Notes: a model not told the origin generated them from the sequence alone. A DNA stretch of 64,000 nt from Schistosoma mansoni (GCF_000237925.1 NW_017386069.1:310001-374000); one strand, 5' to 3'; counted from the first letter of the stretch, positions 1 through 10,496 are shown. A program made the numbers and translations.

Positions 1-1209
1 CAGGGGTATAATGGTCAAATGCTTATCCCGAGACAAGAAGGTGTTGGGTTTGATCTTTAATGAAATCATGTGTTTTTATTCCTGAAGTGTGTTATATAAC
101 AACGAAGAGGTAGTCTGCTGATCTATAGCTTGCAAAGGTAATCTAGTTAAGGTCAATCCATGATGAATACTATCTTTAAATTAAATCAGTCTTTACAAAA
201 CTCTTTAATCGATTCTGTGAATCGTTAAAATCAACTACATTCATCCCGATTGGACACTGAAAATCATTTTTACATCATTATAACCTCATATTTATTTTGT
301 TAAAATTGTGTTTCAAAATTAGAAAAAAGGACAAGATTAATTTAGAGTGTAAATGATTGTTCATGTATTAAATACTAATAATCATATGTGATACACACCT
401 GCCCTCAAAAATATAAGTTGGAACAAATTCATGTTGTAGACATTTAGACACAATTCACTAATTCTACTGACAACAAATGCATTATAGTAACTAACTTGAA
501 CTTCAGCATAGTTAAAAATGAATCATAACTATCTGGTATTTGGATTTCACTTGTTCAAAAATGAATATTTATTTATTTGATTGTAAAATTATTGATGTAC
601 GCGTGTGTTGTGCACATATATATGTATAGAACGTATTGTATTAGGTGTTGGTACGTGGATACAAATATCAATTTATTATCTTCATTATTCATCTTTAAGA
701 TAATTGTGACTGACAGGAAAATTGCATGTTGTAACCTTAGTTGTGTAATAACCGTGGTTACTAATTATTATGATTAAAATTTGTCTATTTTTATGTTAAA
801 GTATAATAATATTACAAGCCTTATAGCTTAGGAGCAAAATGAAACTTGAATCAAAGTAGATATATAACCTAGACAAATAATGTAATAGGTTGTAACAATT
901 AGTCTGGTTCAATATTTTGTTACATTAACTTGGACTATTATAATAATTCCAGAAAAAAAAGAAATAAGGAATGAAGTGTAACTAAGTTTGGTGTATTTTC
1001 TGTTTTACTTCGTTAAATCATACATAGATCATATTACAGGCGGATTTGTTTACCGATTATGTGTTAAATTAACTTGTCAATATGTATAGTTTTATCTAAA
1101 TTGATTGAGTTTCATGTAAGATACAAAATGAACGCATTCGTATAAATCTGATTAATTTGAAGTTATACTCGTTGAAGAGTTTCCATCACCTCGACGATAA
1201 AGCTCATTA
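1..1209. other. AT-rich non-coding DNA
   Basis: No ORF here looks like protein and no repeat family is recognised. The short open frame at 577-777 has low-complexity AT-driven composition and is treated as chance. Confidence 0.6.
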
Positions 1210-1221
1210 ATTCTACAGAAT

Positions 1222-1742
1222 TTATTTATTTATTTATTTATTTAAACACATATATATTGGTACAAAAGGGCACCAGGTACATATGCGCCACACTATTTGT
1301 GTGTGTGGGCTGTGATACTGCCCGGGTGCCCAAACCGAAGCAGGTGGTTTTCTTAGGGGGCCACACCCCGAGCCTTTGACCAAAAGGTCTGATCCACAAG
1401 GCAATGGAGCATCGTGAGGAGATGCAGTCCCATGGTAGCCGTTGACCAATGACAGGTTCGTCCGCCATTCGTTCCATCAGGATACTGGAGCCCATGTGCA
1501 CCATTGGTTTGGAATCAGGGTTTTCCAACTCCCCTAGGTGGACCCTCCGTGTCCACCAACCCGGTTAAAGCGCCGGACATTCGCTTTTCGTCCTCTCACT
1601 TTCGTAAACAACACCGGTGCCACGAGAAGGCAGTGAGTAGGACTTCCCTGACAGAGGCTATATATTCGCTGGCCATGTGCGAGCATTTCGAGAGGGAGAG
1701 TAGACTCTCCCCACTCTCGGCCGTACCAGGGCATTTGGGGGC
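1222..1742 (-). mobile_element. Short non-autonomous A-family element (half-LINE) with TSD
   Basis: Read on the minus strand, it starts with the 5' end of the family A retrotransposon (the stretch also seen from 53566) and ends with the A 3' terminus and its AAATA-type tail (compare 57465-57540). The whole endonuclease/RT ORF is missing. A 12-bp target-site duplication (attctacagaat) lies at 1210-1221 and 1743-1754, so the 521-bp unit inserted as such. Small ORFs in it, on both strands, are chance. It presumably relies on the enzymes of a full A element. Confidence 0.88.
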
Positions 1743-1754
1743 ATTCTACAGAAT

Positions 1755-2435
1755 AGATAAATTGAAATCTAAAAACATAAGTTTCGTTCTGTTTGGGACT
1801 TGCTCGATGGGTGTATCTTCAGTACAGTGTTGATATTCGTTTTCAGACTAAAACCACGATACTATTCACTTCGAATACCAATGCTATGTTACGTAGTCAA
1901 GAAAGCCATTAACTTATTCAACAGGTATGATGTTTCTATCATTGTAAGCAAACATATGAATTATCCCGTTGTTGATATTCAGAACCGAATTTCGATTAAC
2001 CTGTTGGCAGATATGTATCCTGTACTGATTGCCTCGATATAACCTTTACTAATAATACTCAATAAGTTAAAAATTTTATGCGAAATCCAATCAAAACAGT
2101 TGGTGGCTTCATAGTCTAGTGTAATAAAATTTTGATCTGATCATTTCTAAGCTTTTATTCAATGTAATTCTACTACAACCATCCACTCAGATTATAATAA
2201 CTCAGTCATCTGAGTCCGGACATGTGTAGACAAATTCATTGATTTACCTATTCTGTTTGCGATAAAATTTTATACCTGATTCTTAAAAATTATATCCTGT
2301 TCACTGATTCATTCATACTCTCGGATGTCAATTTATATTTGAAACTCAATTCGAATTGAACATCTCTATAGAAACCAGAAAAATAAATAACAAATTTTTT
2401 TAATGTTGAGTGAAGATTTTTAAAGAAATATATTT
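1755..2435. other. AT-rich non-coding DNA, possibly intronic
   Basis: Nothing recognisable. It lies upstream of the terminal exon at 2708 and may be intron of that gene. Confidence 0.5.
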
Positions 2436-2556
2436 GAAGGGGTTTTTTGGAGACTTAGTATTTTCATAGTTGAAAGCGTGAGTCAATTGTAGCTGGACCA
2501 CCAGGGAAAACGTGGAAGCACTGGACAGCCGTTTCGTCTTATTGTAGGACTTTCAG
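2436..2556 (-). repeat. HH2 hammerhead tRNA-like repeat, 3' part
   Basis: Reverse complement of the 3' half of the HH2 repeat (compare 8757-8862 and 26165-26305). It includes the GAAAC core strand and the cleavage-side segment, but the CUGANGA strand is lost at the junction near 2556, so no complete ribozyme remains. Confidence 0.75.
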
Positions 2557-2561
2557 ATCGG

Positions 2562-2610
2562 ACTCTCCTCACTCTCAGCCATACCAGGGCATTTTGGGCA
2601 TTTGTTCGCT
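2562..2610 (-). repeat. A-family 5' terminal fragment
   Basis: About 45 bp matching the extreme 5' end of family A (cataccagggcattttggg on the plus strand), directly fused to the HH2 fragment. The fusion shows either a nested insertion or a deletion between two repeats. Confidence 0.6.
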
Positions 2611-2707
2611 CTCTTCATCTGAATCAATAAATACTATTCAACAATATTCATAAAATGTTTATTTTCATATTATTTATTGATTTTATGTTATTTTTTTTTT
2701 GAAACAG

Positions 2708-2930
2708 ATATCTTCAAGAAGCTATTCTTTGTCTTGAATTTGATGATCCTACTACATCAGTTCATGGACCAGCAATATTACACTTACTTAATACACGTCT
2801 TGATACTTTATTAAATTCAACAAATAATAATAATAACAAAATTACTAATTCATTACGTAATCGTGTTATTAAATTAAATCGTACAGTGAAATGTTTATTT
2901 AAAGAAATTTCATTATCTGATGATAAATAA
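2708..2930 (+). CDS. Terminal coding exon of an unrecognised gene
   Basis: A run of T followed by gaaacag at 2690-2707 is a good 3' splice acceptor. After it, one frame (first full codon at 2709) stays open for 73 codons to a TAA at 2928-2930. The translation begins YLQEAILCLEFDDP, continues through HGPAILHLLNTRLDTLL and an Asn run (about residues 44-48), and ends CLFKEISLSDDK. It looks like a real protein: amphipathic and probably helical, with schistosome-like A/T-ending codons and a genomically encoded Asn tract. I do not recognise the family. The partial codon before 2709 means the upstream exon ends in phase 1. No upstream exon was found in 1-2700, so the preceding intron is long or the gene begins outside the window. 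The 3' UTR runs into the assembly gap. Confidence 0.6.
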
Positions 2931-2933
2931 ATT

Positions 2934-3133
2934 NNNNNNNNNNNNNNNNNNNNNNNNNNNNNNNNNNNNNNNNNNNNNNNNNNNNNNNNNNNNNNNNNNN
3001 NNNNNNNNNNNNNNNNNNNNNNNNNNNNNNNNNNNNNNNNNNNNNNNNNNNNNNNNNNNNNNNNNNNNNNNNNNNNNNNNNNNNNNNNNNNNNNNNNNNN
3101 NNNNNNNNNNNNNNNNNNNNNNNNNNNNNNNNN
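2934..3133. other. Assembly gap (200 N)
   Basis: Exactly 200 N, the same length as the second gap at 42174, so this is probably a placeholder of fixed size. Confidence 0.99.
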
Positions 3134-3483
3134 ATTAAGCACTTTCAATGAGTTAGCAAATAGAGTGAAACATATATTTTCTTAGATTGGATAATTCTCA
3201 GAATGGAGTTAGTCCGTAACGAAAATTACTTCTGTATACAATAAAAGCTTTAAAATTTTTTCATCGTAGTCAACAAACCATCTAACTAAAAGAAGTTTCA
3301 ACTATGAAAATATATTTGAAACTTCTTTTAGTTAGATGGTTTGTTGACTACGATGAAAAAATTTTAAAGCTTTTATTGTATACAGAAGTAATTTTCGTTA
3401 CGGACTAACTCCATTCTGAGAATTATCCAATCTAAGAAAATATATGTTTCACTCTATTTGCTAACTCATTGAAAGTGCTTAAT
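3134..3483. repeat. Perfect 168-bp inverted repeat at the gap edge
   Basis: Arms at 3134-3301 and 3316-3483 are perfect reverse complements as far as I can read, with a 14-nt spacer (ctatgaaaatatat). The left arm begins at the first base after the N gap. This could be a real palindrome or a fold-back chimera made during sequencing or gap filling. Confidence 0.9.
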
Positions 3484-3974
3484 TATAAATCTTCAAATGA
3501 TCGAGACTTGGGAATCATTAAATCTTGTGACAAGAAGGATAATATTGAAACATTAAGTTGGAATTTAATCCATGAGATTTTCAAATCCGGTTTTTTTATG
3601 CAAAAATGTAAGAACTACAGGTTCTACATATGGTACGACTAAGAGACGTTGGATTAGGATGAAACAAATATGGATGGATTACTAGGTATCAAAGTGATAT
3701 CCATTCTTACTCGCGTAAGGGCTTATACTTTCTAATTGTTGACATTTAACACTACAATTGATCAGTCTTTTTTTTGACATATGTGAACTCTGAGTGGATT
3801 TTTTCAGTGTGGCCTTTAGTCACAAATTTTTAGCCGTATTTAGTATGAGACTAACAGTGATCATCCAGTTTTCCTTCTTCATTATTGAACGAATTATCTT
3901 TTTTATCATAAGCGATCTAATTCTAACAATATTGATGTCTATGATATATATTATATATATATATATATATCACC
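3484..3974. other. AT-rich non-coding DNA
   Basis: No gene or known repeat. A short TA run precedes the RTE derivative at 3989. Confidence 0.55.
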
Positions 3975-3988
3975 ACTGGTTTCATTTA

Positions 3989-4302
3989 AATTCGCTTGTA
4001 GCTCTTCTACGGTTACTGCCAGTCCCAAGCCTGAATAAAGGGGAAGGGTTGGGTATGGTGTAGTTAACTCCATCCCGTAGAAAAAAGCTTTGCCAAAAAA
4101 ACGCCAACCAGATAATCCTGAAGGAAGACGGAAAAGAGGAAGTTCGAATAACACTCTACGTCGGGAATTTGAAGCAGATATGAAAAGAATGAATAGCAAC
4201 TGTAAACAACTGGAAAGGATTGCCCAAGACAGAGTTTGATGGAGAATGCTGGTGATTGGCCTATGCTCCTCGACGAGGGGTAACAGACATAAGTTAGTAA
4301 GT
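3989..4302 (+). mobile_element. Short non-autonomous RTE (family E) derivative with diverged TSD
   Basis: The first ~125 bp match the 5' UTR of family E (gtagctcttct, then the cccgtagaaaa and aaaacgccaacc blocks). At about 4114 it jumps to the last ~190 bp of the E ORF and 3' end (compare 49036-49229). The flanks carry a 14-bp duplication with two differences (3975-3988, 4303-4316). The rest of the ORF is absent, so the unit is a deletion derivative that was mobilised in trans. Its divergence suggests an old insertion. Confidence 0.8.
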
Positions 4303-4316
4303 ACTGGTCCCATTTA

Positions 4317-4890
4317 CTCTTTTATCTAGCCAAATTTCATTCAGTGTATATATCTTTTTAAACAAAAGTATCCATTATAACATCATTAATGGACCATCTC
4401 TTTCAAAAGATTTAGTATTTAATTCTTAGTACAAATAATTACTTTGATAATAATCTATAACTCCATTTCATTCAATAATAATTTCTCAAGTGATTTATTC
4501 AAGTATCAATGAAAAAAGAAACACGCACACACAAAAAAGAATCATATATGACTATGTCATTTCATGTTTATGTATGTAGCATATAAAAAAGAAAAAAATA
4601 AATACTTTGTTGAAGTTACAATATGAGGGTAGAAATTTTGTTGAAAGACACTAATTAAGACACTAATTAATAATTTTGAAATACATTTGATTGATTCTAC
4701 AGTTGATGGCTAACAACAACAATTATTATTATGAATAAACACTAACAAAACGATGTGATACCTGTATAAAGAGATACTTCCCATGCATAGAAATCACAGG
4801 GTTAAGTTTCAATGGAACTTAATTAACAAAAATAAACACTCAAATAATTATTATAATAGGGTTGTGGAGATTGTTGGGTTTAGAATGATA
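4317..4890. other. AT-rich non-coding DNA
   Basis: Nothing recognisable. Confidence 0.5.
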
Positions 4891-4917
4891 TAGTGAATGG
4901 ATCAATGTTTGATCAAC

Positions 4918-5783
4918 GTTTGTGTGGTAATATGGTGCCGCCTATGACTAGTTTATTGAAGGCATATAGGTTTGCAAATCTCTCACCATTTTCGTTCCTT
5001 TCTCCCAATCTATGTCGTCCCATGATGTCTTCATATCCAGTGTTGCCCATTCCAATCTTCTCATTTAGGTCTCCCATCAGAATGGTCAGGTCCTTTGTTG
5101 GGCGCTTCTCGAAGATCGACCGCAGCCTGTCGTAGAATTGGTCTGTAACGTCTTCATCAAAGTTGTTGGTCGGCGCATAGCATTGGATGACATTCATTGT
5201 AATGCCCTCTTTCTTTGTTTTGAAGGAGACTTTAATGATCCTTGGTCCATGAGATTCCCATCCTATAAGTGTATTTTGTGCTTTTTTGGACAACGTCAAT
5301 GCAACTCCTTGCACATTTGGGGCAGTATCTTATTCATGGTTGGAGTATAACAGAAGCTCCCCTGAAGCTAGTGGTTGTTGTCCAACCTGCATCTAATGTG
5401 CTTCACTGGTCCCAAGCGCCTCCAGGTTGTATCTTTTCATTTCTGAAGCAATTTGGATGGCTCTCCTGGTCTCTCACAATGTACGAGCATCCCATGCACC
5501 CAAATTAATGGTTGCGCTGGTTGTCAGAAGGGACATCTGCCTCGTGACTTCCGAAGGAACTCAGCCTTTATCATGAGGCATCATAACTCTTCTAAATGAA
5601 GACCTTCTGACTCCCAGGGCAGAGTTTAAGTAGTTTGAATGATTTTTTTCTGGTTACTGTTTTTTAACGAGTTAGTTTTCTACTGGATGGGGTCGACAAC
5701 TGCATTCCCAACCCTGCTCCCTTACCCGGGCTTGGGACCGACAGTAACCCCAGAGGGGCTATAGGCGGAGTTGAAGCGAAGAA
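4918..5783 (-). pseudogene. Family E RTE 5' fragment: 5' UTR and endonuclease region only
   Basis: Read on the minus strand from 5783, it begins with the E-family 5' UTR (ctccgcctatagc, cccaagcccgggtaag), passes decayed codons, then has an open stretch ending at 4913. That stretch contains recognisable AP-endonuclease-like motifs (CYAPTN, then a GDLNEK form of the usual GDFNA) and NGERFANL, as in the intact E copy. Homology stops at about 4918, just after the IGGT motif. Reverse transcriptase and 3' end are missing. Loss of the 3' end is the reverse of ordinary 5' truncation and suggests a secondary deletion. No TSD was found. Not functional. Confidence 0.85.
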
Positions 5784-5949
5784 AAGTAGGACAATTTTCT
5801 ATGGTTTATTCGTTCTAACCCTTTCACAGTAGGTAGCATCGTACTGAATTGAGTATTTTTGTTTTGTGAAATTAGATCAGTATACATAATGTTAATATAC
5901 ATAAGTTATCAGTCGAAATGAATATTTAACACATGAAAATTTATATTAT

Positions 5950-6473
5950 TATTTTTGAGATCTACTGAAAGCTCCTTCCTCTCGTTTATACAGCATAATC
6001 AGAATGTTTCTCATAGTCTTAGTTGACATACTTTTTTAACATGAGGGTAAGAAAAAAAAGTTAAAATAGGGTATCATACACTTCATTGTACCTTAGTTCT
6101 CCACGTTTATGTTCATTTAATCTTCCATTTGAACCTCCCAATCCTTCATTACCATTGTATTTAAAGATAAAAAAGATCATGAATAAAATGACAAATTTAA
6201 ACAACAAAAATTACAAGGTTCAGAAAATTATTTTCTTTATTTTTTTAAAATAAAAGTTATGATACTATTGATTAGTGTCATGTCATCTTGATTCATGATA
6301 AAACATGTTTTGTGTTTTTTTCAGAAAAAAATCAAACTATACAAGTTCACATGTTATTCGTGTGTTCATTTATACACTTGTTCACCACAACAACAGTGAT
6401 CATGACAAATTTATTCAAGTAAACTAATTTTCACAACAGTGTGTGTTTAGTACAGACACTTGTTCAATGAATT

Positions 6474-6506
<33 letters not shown>

Positions 6507-6602
6507 AATGAAAACTGCTGTGGATCATATTTTATTTATATTCTATGTATCTCTGTTCTTGTTACCATGGTTATATAATAATGATGATCAGTAATTGTAA
6601 AA
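5950..6602. repeat. Long duplicated segment, copy 1
   Basis: Closely similar over about 600 bp to 28175-28760, in the same orientation. Copy 1 has a (TA)n run at 6475-6504 and about 60 bp after it that copy 2 lacks. No protein is evident. It is either an unclassified dispersed repeat or a segmental duplication. Confidence 0.88.
6475..6504. repeat. (TA)n microsatellite
   Basis: Uninterrupted alternating TA tract inside the duplicated segment. Confidence 0.97.
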
Positions 6603-7432
6603 TATATTGGAATTTAAAATCATGATAGGAATTTTATTTATTTTTTTTCTGAAATAAGTATCAATACGATGGTTTTTTTAAGCTCAGGTGATCTATAAAA
6701 TTCTTGATGTTTAGTAGGTCTATTGGATCTTGCAGCGTTGGTCATTTTTCCGCTCATTAAATGGATGAGTGATGTATATTATGATGTAATATATACTCTC
6801 TTGTTCTTCTCATATGTTTTTAAAACTGACTTTGATCTCAAGAGACTACATAATTTTGGCATTACTCGACATTTAATTTTGCGGTTTGTCATTTTTATTA
6901 TTCTTTATTGTTCCCTGTTATTCGTCCCCTGACTTTCAGAAGAGACTTTTCTACTCTAAAGATGGTGATGTAACTATGAATATAGTTGTAGACAGGTATT
7001 TGAAATCTTACAAACAACTGGGATGTGTTGTTTTATCATATGTCAATCATACACTCCATTTACATCTTTCCCATTGTATGTCTTTCAAAGGAACGAGACG
7101 TCGACACATTAGAATCCATGTATATAATCAAAAATATTTAAATTCTACAATATCGTATTTAACATATCTGCTGTAAGACGAAATGGTTGTAATAAATGAT
7201 GTCAACAAAAGCGTACATTCTCAAACACTTTTTTTTAATTCACAGTTGCATAGATTCTTATTTTCTTGAAAACGATACATTTAATTCTAGATTATTTATT
7301 TACTTATATATATCACTTTAGTGATATAAGAAAAAGAGTGTCGTGTTGAAATATTGCATTCTGGGGACTGCATGTTATACTAAACACATAGTACTGAATA
7401 AAGTCATTATTATTATTATTATTATTATTGTT
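6603..7432. other. AT-rich non-coding DNA
   Basis: Open frames at 6723-6932 and 6886-7176 have hydrophobic, AT-driven composition without recognisable motifs and are treated as chance. An (ATT)n run lies at about 7407-7430. Confidence 0.5.
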
Positions 7433-7590
7433 TCAGGCTTTTAGAGTTATTCATATTTGTCTTCTATGAATATCTCAGTGAAGAGCAGCTCAATATACGG
7501 GATGAAAAATACAAATATGGTTTTAGAGCTTAAAATGAAATTTTTAATGAGAATTGTGTGCTACTACGCAGTACTCAAACATCTTATGAA
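7433..7590 (+). repeat. Unclassified dispersed repeat, copy 1
   Basis: Shares an ordered series of blocks (ttcaggc, tcttctatgaata, tagagcttaaaatgaaat) with 15135-15300. Moderately diverged, no coding content. Confidence 0.55.
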
Positions 7591-8387
7591 CCATAGAATG
7601 ATTGAGAGTCCATAATGCAACAGACTTATTGAACATCGAAAATATTACAGATAATTTCAGCTGGTTCTTTACATACTTGATTTTAAGATAAACGATTCAA
7701 GTTATGCTAGAGAATTAGCGTTTATTATATTTTGAATATTGGCTAAGAATAGAATGGAACACTTTTTATTCTGAGATTGTTAGTTATTTTGCAAAATGTG
7801 ATTAACTTGTATCTACATATAATATGAGAGATATCCATTCAAATAGTTCATATGACCACTAAAACTGACAGAATATAAACAGTGGAAAAATGTATCACAG
7901 TCGTTAAACAAATTTGTATATGTCGTTACTCAAAACCCTGCTAGATAAACCTCTAGGTGTTTTTGGACGGGTGGCTGTTGAATTCTAATCCCTGTATAGG
8001 AGTTAACACTAGGATACAGAAACATTAGGATGATGTGATCCTAATATTAAGAAAGGTACTTTACAGACCGCTAGCACTTTTTCACAATTTTGAAATAATA
8101 ATTCATAGTTCATTATTCACAATCATGTTAGTAAATTTTTTGGAGTTTGAAGTGTTTGATTAATGATAGTCATTGAGGAAACTATCTCATGATTATAATT
8201 TATTGAGAAATAAATTAATGTAAAGTATTGTATTTCATCTTAATAACTGAAGAAAAATACGTTTGTGACGAAACTAAAACCCTGTAAATTCAATCATTTT
8301 TCATATTGAAAGTGAACATCTTAACGAACAATATTAAAACTAGAACAAAATAACTATATATTAATTTAATCAATAAAATGTTTGGTA
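7591..8387. other. AT-rich non-coding DNA
   Basis: Nothing recognisable. Confidence 0.5.
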
Positions 8388-8398
8388 ACCATGTATTA

Positions 8399-8862
8399 TA
8401 ATCAGAAGGGGTTTTGTGAAGATTTAGTATTTTCATAGTTGAAAGCATGAGTCAATTGGAGATAGACCATCAAGGAAAACCTGGAAGCAGTAGACGGCCG
8501 TTTCGTCCTATTGTGGGACTCCAAGAGGTAATTCCTGGAGTTCTAGTGAGAAGCAGTGACCAGTGGAGTTCAAACCACGTCTGTTGTGAGATAAGAACTC
8601 ACTGAAGACAATTGGTGAATGGTTGCTCAACTTCGTGGATTGGTTGAAGTTAGACACAAACAACATCGGATGCCGGCTCAGTGGTCTATCGGTTAAGCGC
8701 TGTGGCGCGAGACTTTTAGGTCTTGGATTCGAATTTCGCGAGGCGAGGTCGTTGGTGCGCACTGCTGAGGAGTCTCACAATAGGACGAAACGGCTGTCCA
8801 GTGCTTCCAGGTTTTTCATGATGGTCTAGCTTCAATTGACTCATGCTTTCAACTATGAAAAT
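8399..8862. mobile_element. HH2 hammerhead repeat, one insertion with internal inversion
   Basis: An 11-bp duplication (accatgtatta) at 8388-8398 and 8863-8873 bounds the unit. The left part (8399-8521) is the HH2 3' end in reverse orientation. The right part (8522-8862) is the HH2 body in forward orientation, up to about 35 bp short of its 3' end. The arms therefore form inverted repeats of about 100 bp. In the forward body a tRNA-like A box (agtggtctatcggttaag, from 8679) and B box (ggattcgaatt, near 8724) are followed by a hammerhead motif. This is the structure expected from twin priming during target-primed reverse transcription. Confidence 0.82.
8757..8808 (+). ncRNA. Hammerhead ribozyme motif (HH2 repeat)
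   Basis: Stem I strands gcactg and cagtgc are complementary. The core reads CTGAGGA (position 7 is G, the tolerated site) and GAAA. Stem II is gtct/ggac around an 8-nt loop, and a very short stem III (ac/gt) precedes the cleavage triplet GTC. Predicted cleavage is between 8798 and 8799. All invariant core residues are present, so it may be active. Confidence 0.7.
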
Positions 8863-8873
8863 ACCATGTATTA

Positions 8874-9356
8874 GTTTTATCACTGACCATTTTGTTCACA
8901 TAAAGTATTTAGGTCAGTTATGCAGTTACGTAGAGCTTTAAAACATAGTTGGAGTAGATGAATTGATAACACAAACAGATTAATGTCTAATGATGTGTAG
9001 AATTATAATTATCTTATGTCACGTAATTGAAAGAATTGACAACTCATTAATTTAAGATAAATGTTTATATGTATATGTTAGTAATCAAAACAAGTAACTT
9101 AGAAACATGAAGAGCATCATGTTCATATTATTCAAGGTCAAGTTGATCTTGACTCTAGATGATCTATATCCGTATGAACTTCTAATGGACCAATAGTATT
9201 TCTTCTGAATAAAATTCAGTTAATCTCTTTGTCACATATTCCATCGCCCTACAATTGACACAAGTTCATGATGAACAAACCATCTTCACAGAAACTTATC
9301 TTTGTAATCTATTGAACTAAATAATAATTTACAATTGTTTTGATTAGCCAACCATT
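8874..9356. other. AT-rich non-coding DNA
   Basis: Nothing recognisable. Confidence 0.5.
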
Positions 9357-9560
9357 GAAAGATGGGGAGTATTGGACAGTTGTTTCGTCCTTGCATGAAA
9401 CTCGTCAGTGTTGCACACCAACGAGACCATAAGGGTTCGAAGCTAGGAACTTCAAACCATTGAGCTGGTGTCGAGAGGTTTAGATTCCTAACTTTGGTCA
9501 ATGCGCAATACTGCACTTCCTGGGGAAGTATACTAGGACGAAGAAGCTGTTCATTACATC
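9357..9560 (-). repeat. Decayed HH2-like repeat
   Basis: On the minus strand CTGACGAG, a stem II of about 4 bp, GAAAC and a GTCC cleavage site remain in order. Stem I no longer pairs well. A second hammerhead-like stretch (taggacgaagaagctgttc) lies near 9531 on the plus strand, suggesting another mirrored unit. Confidence 0.5.
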
Positions 9561-9896
9561 CAATATATTAGTGTTTTCCTAAAACACCTTAGTTTGTGAC
9601 AATTAAAACAGCATCACATAATACGTAATTAGTTGAAAAAAATATGACCGCAATTCAGAAATCTATTTGATAATAGGTTCTGTGAATATAATGATATTTT
9701 AACTTAACTGTCTATTTTTCTTTATGACTAGAAAAGTTAGCTGATATTTAATAGGTAGAAACTATTTCATGCTGTTTTCTATTTTAAGGGACCTATTTAT
9801 TATCTTTAAGATTCCTTTACTACTGTTGAAAGCCTTAAAGTTGAGTCCCTTATATCTTGCGTAATATCTATGAGCACGGAATACAGTGAGCAACGT
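9561..9896. other. AT-rich non-coding DNA
   Basis: Nothing recognisable. Confidence 0.45.
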
Positions 9897-10496
9897 GCAT
9901 GCAGCTAGACGATCTGGAGTTTGCAGATCACCTAGCCCTTCTATCCAATACACGCCAACAAATGCAAATGAAGACAGAAAGTGTAGCATAAGACTCTGCA
10001 TCAGTAGACCTCAACGTGCACGAGAAATAAAGTGAAATCCTCAAACACAACACAGAGAACACCAACACAACCACACTTGGTAGAAAAACTCTAGAACGGG
10101 TGGGAACTTTCACGTACCTGAACAGCATCATCGATAAACAAGGAGGATTCAATGCAGACATAAAGGCGAGGATCGGAAAAGCAAGGACCATATTTCTACA
10201 GTCACAGAACATATGCAACTCAAAACAACTATCTGTCAACTAACATCAATCATAAGGAAATTAGGAAAAGACATTGGAAGTGAATAGGACACAGATCGAG
10301 GAAATCATAAAACTGCATCACGAGACAAGTGCCTACCTGAAATCCTGAAGGGAAACTGAAAAAAGAAAGACTGAGGTACAAATGTACTGTAAATTGTTGG
10401 CAGGTGTCAAAAGAATGAATAGCGACTGGGAGACAACTGGAAAGGATTGTACATGACAGAGTTTGATAAAGAATGGTGTTGGGCGGTCTATGTCGA
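9897..10496 (+). pseudogene. Family E RTE relic: RT catalytic region joined to 3' end
   Basis: The translation resembles the E element from just before its catalytic box (LDDLEFADHLALLS, where E has FADD) through the TYLNSIIDKQGG and RARIGKAR-like region. After about 10240 it jumps to the distal ORF (RKRHWKWIGH-like, then the conserved 3' end). Multiple stops and frame breaks. One catalytic Asp is replaced by His. Inactive and old. Confidence 0.85.

Noticed and set aside
1234-1833. Several ORFs (up to 109 codons) on both strands
   Set aside because: They lie in an A-family half-LINE whose homologous positions in A are 5' UTR and 3' terminus. Frames are not conserved between copies and cross the element borders.
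6723-7176. Overlapping ORFs suggesting a small membrane protein
   Set aside because: Phe/Leu/Ile-rich translations typical of AT-rich DNA, with no conserved motif or splice support.
8679-8740. tRNA gene
   Set aside because: A-box and B-box-like sequence is present, but acceptor and anticodon arms do not form a full cloverleaf. It is the head of a tRNA-like repeat, as are 13436, 15889 and 35185.
8399-8862. Interpretation as a DNA transposon or MITE with terminal inverted repeats
   Set aside because: The arms end at different points of the HH2 unit and the 11-bp TSD matches those of the LINEs here. A twin-primed retro-insertion explains this better.
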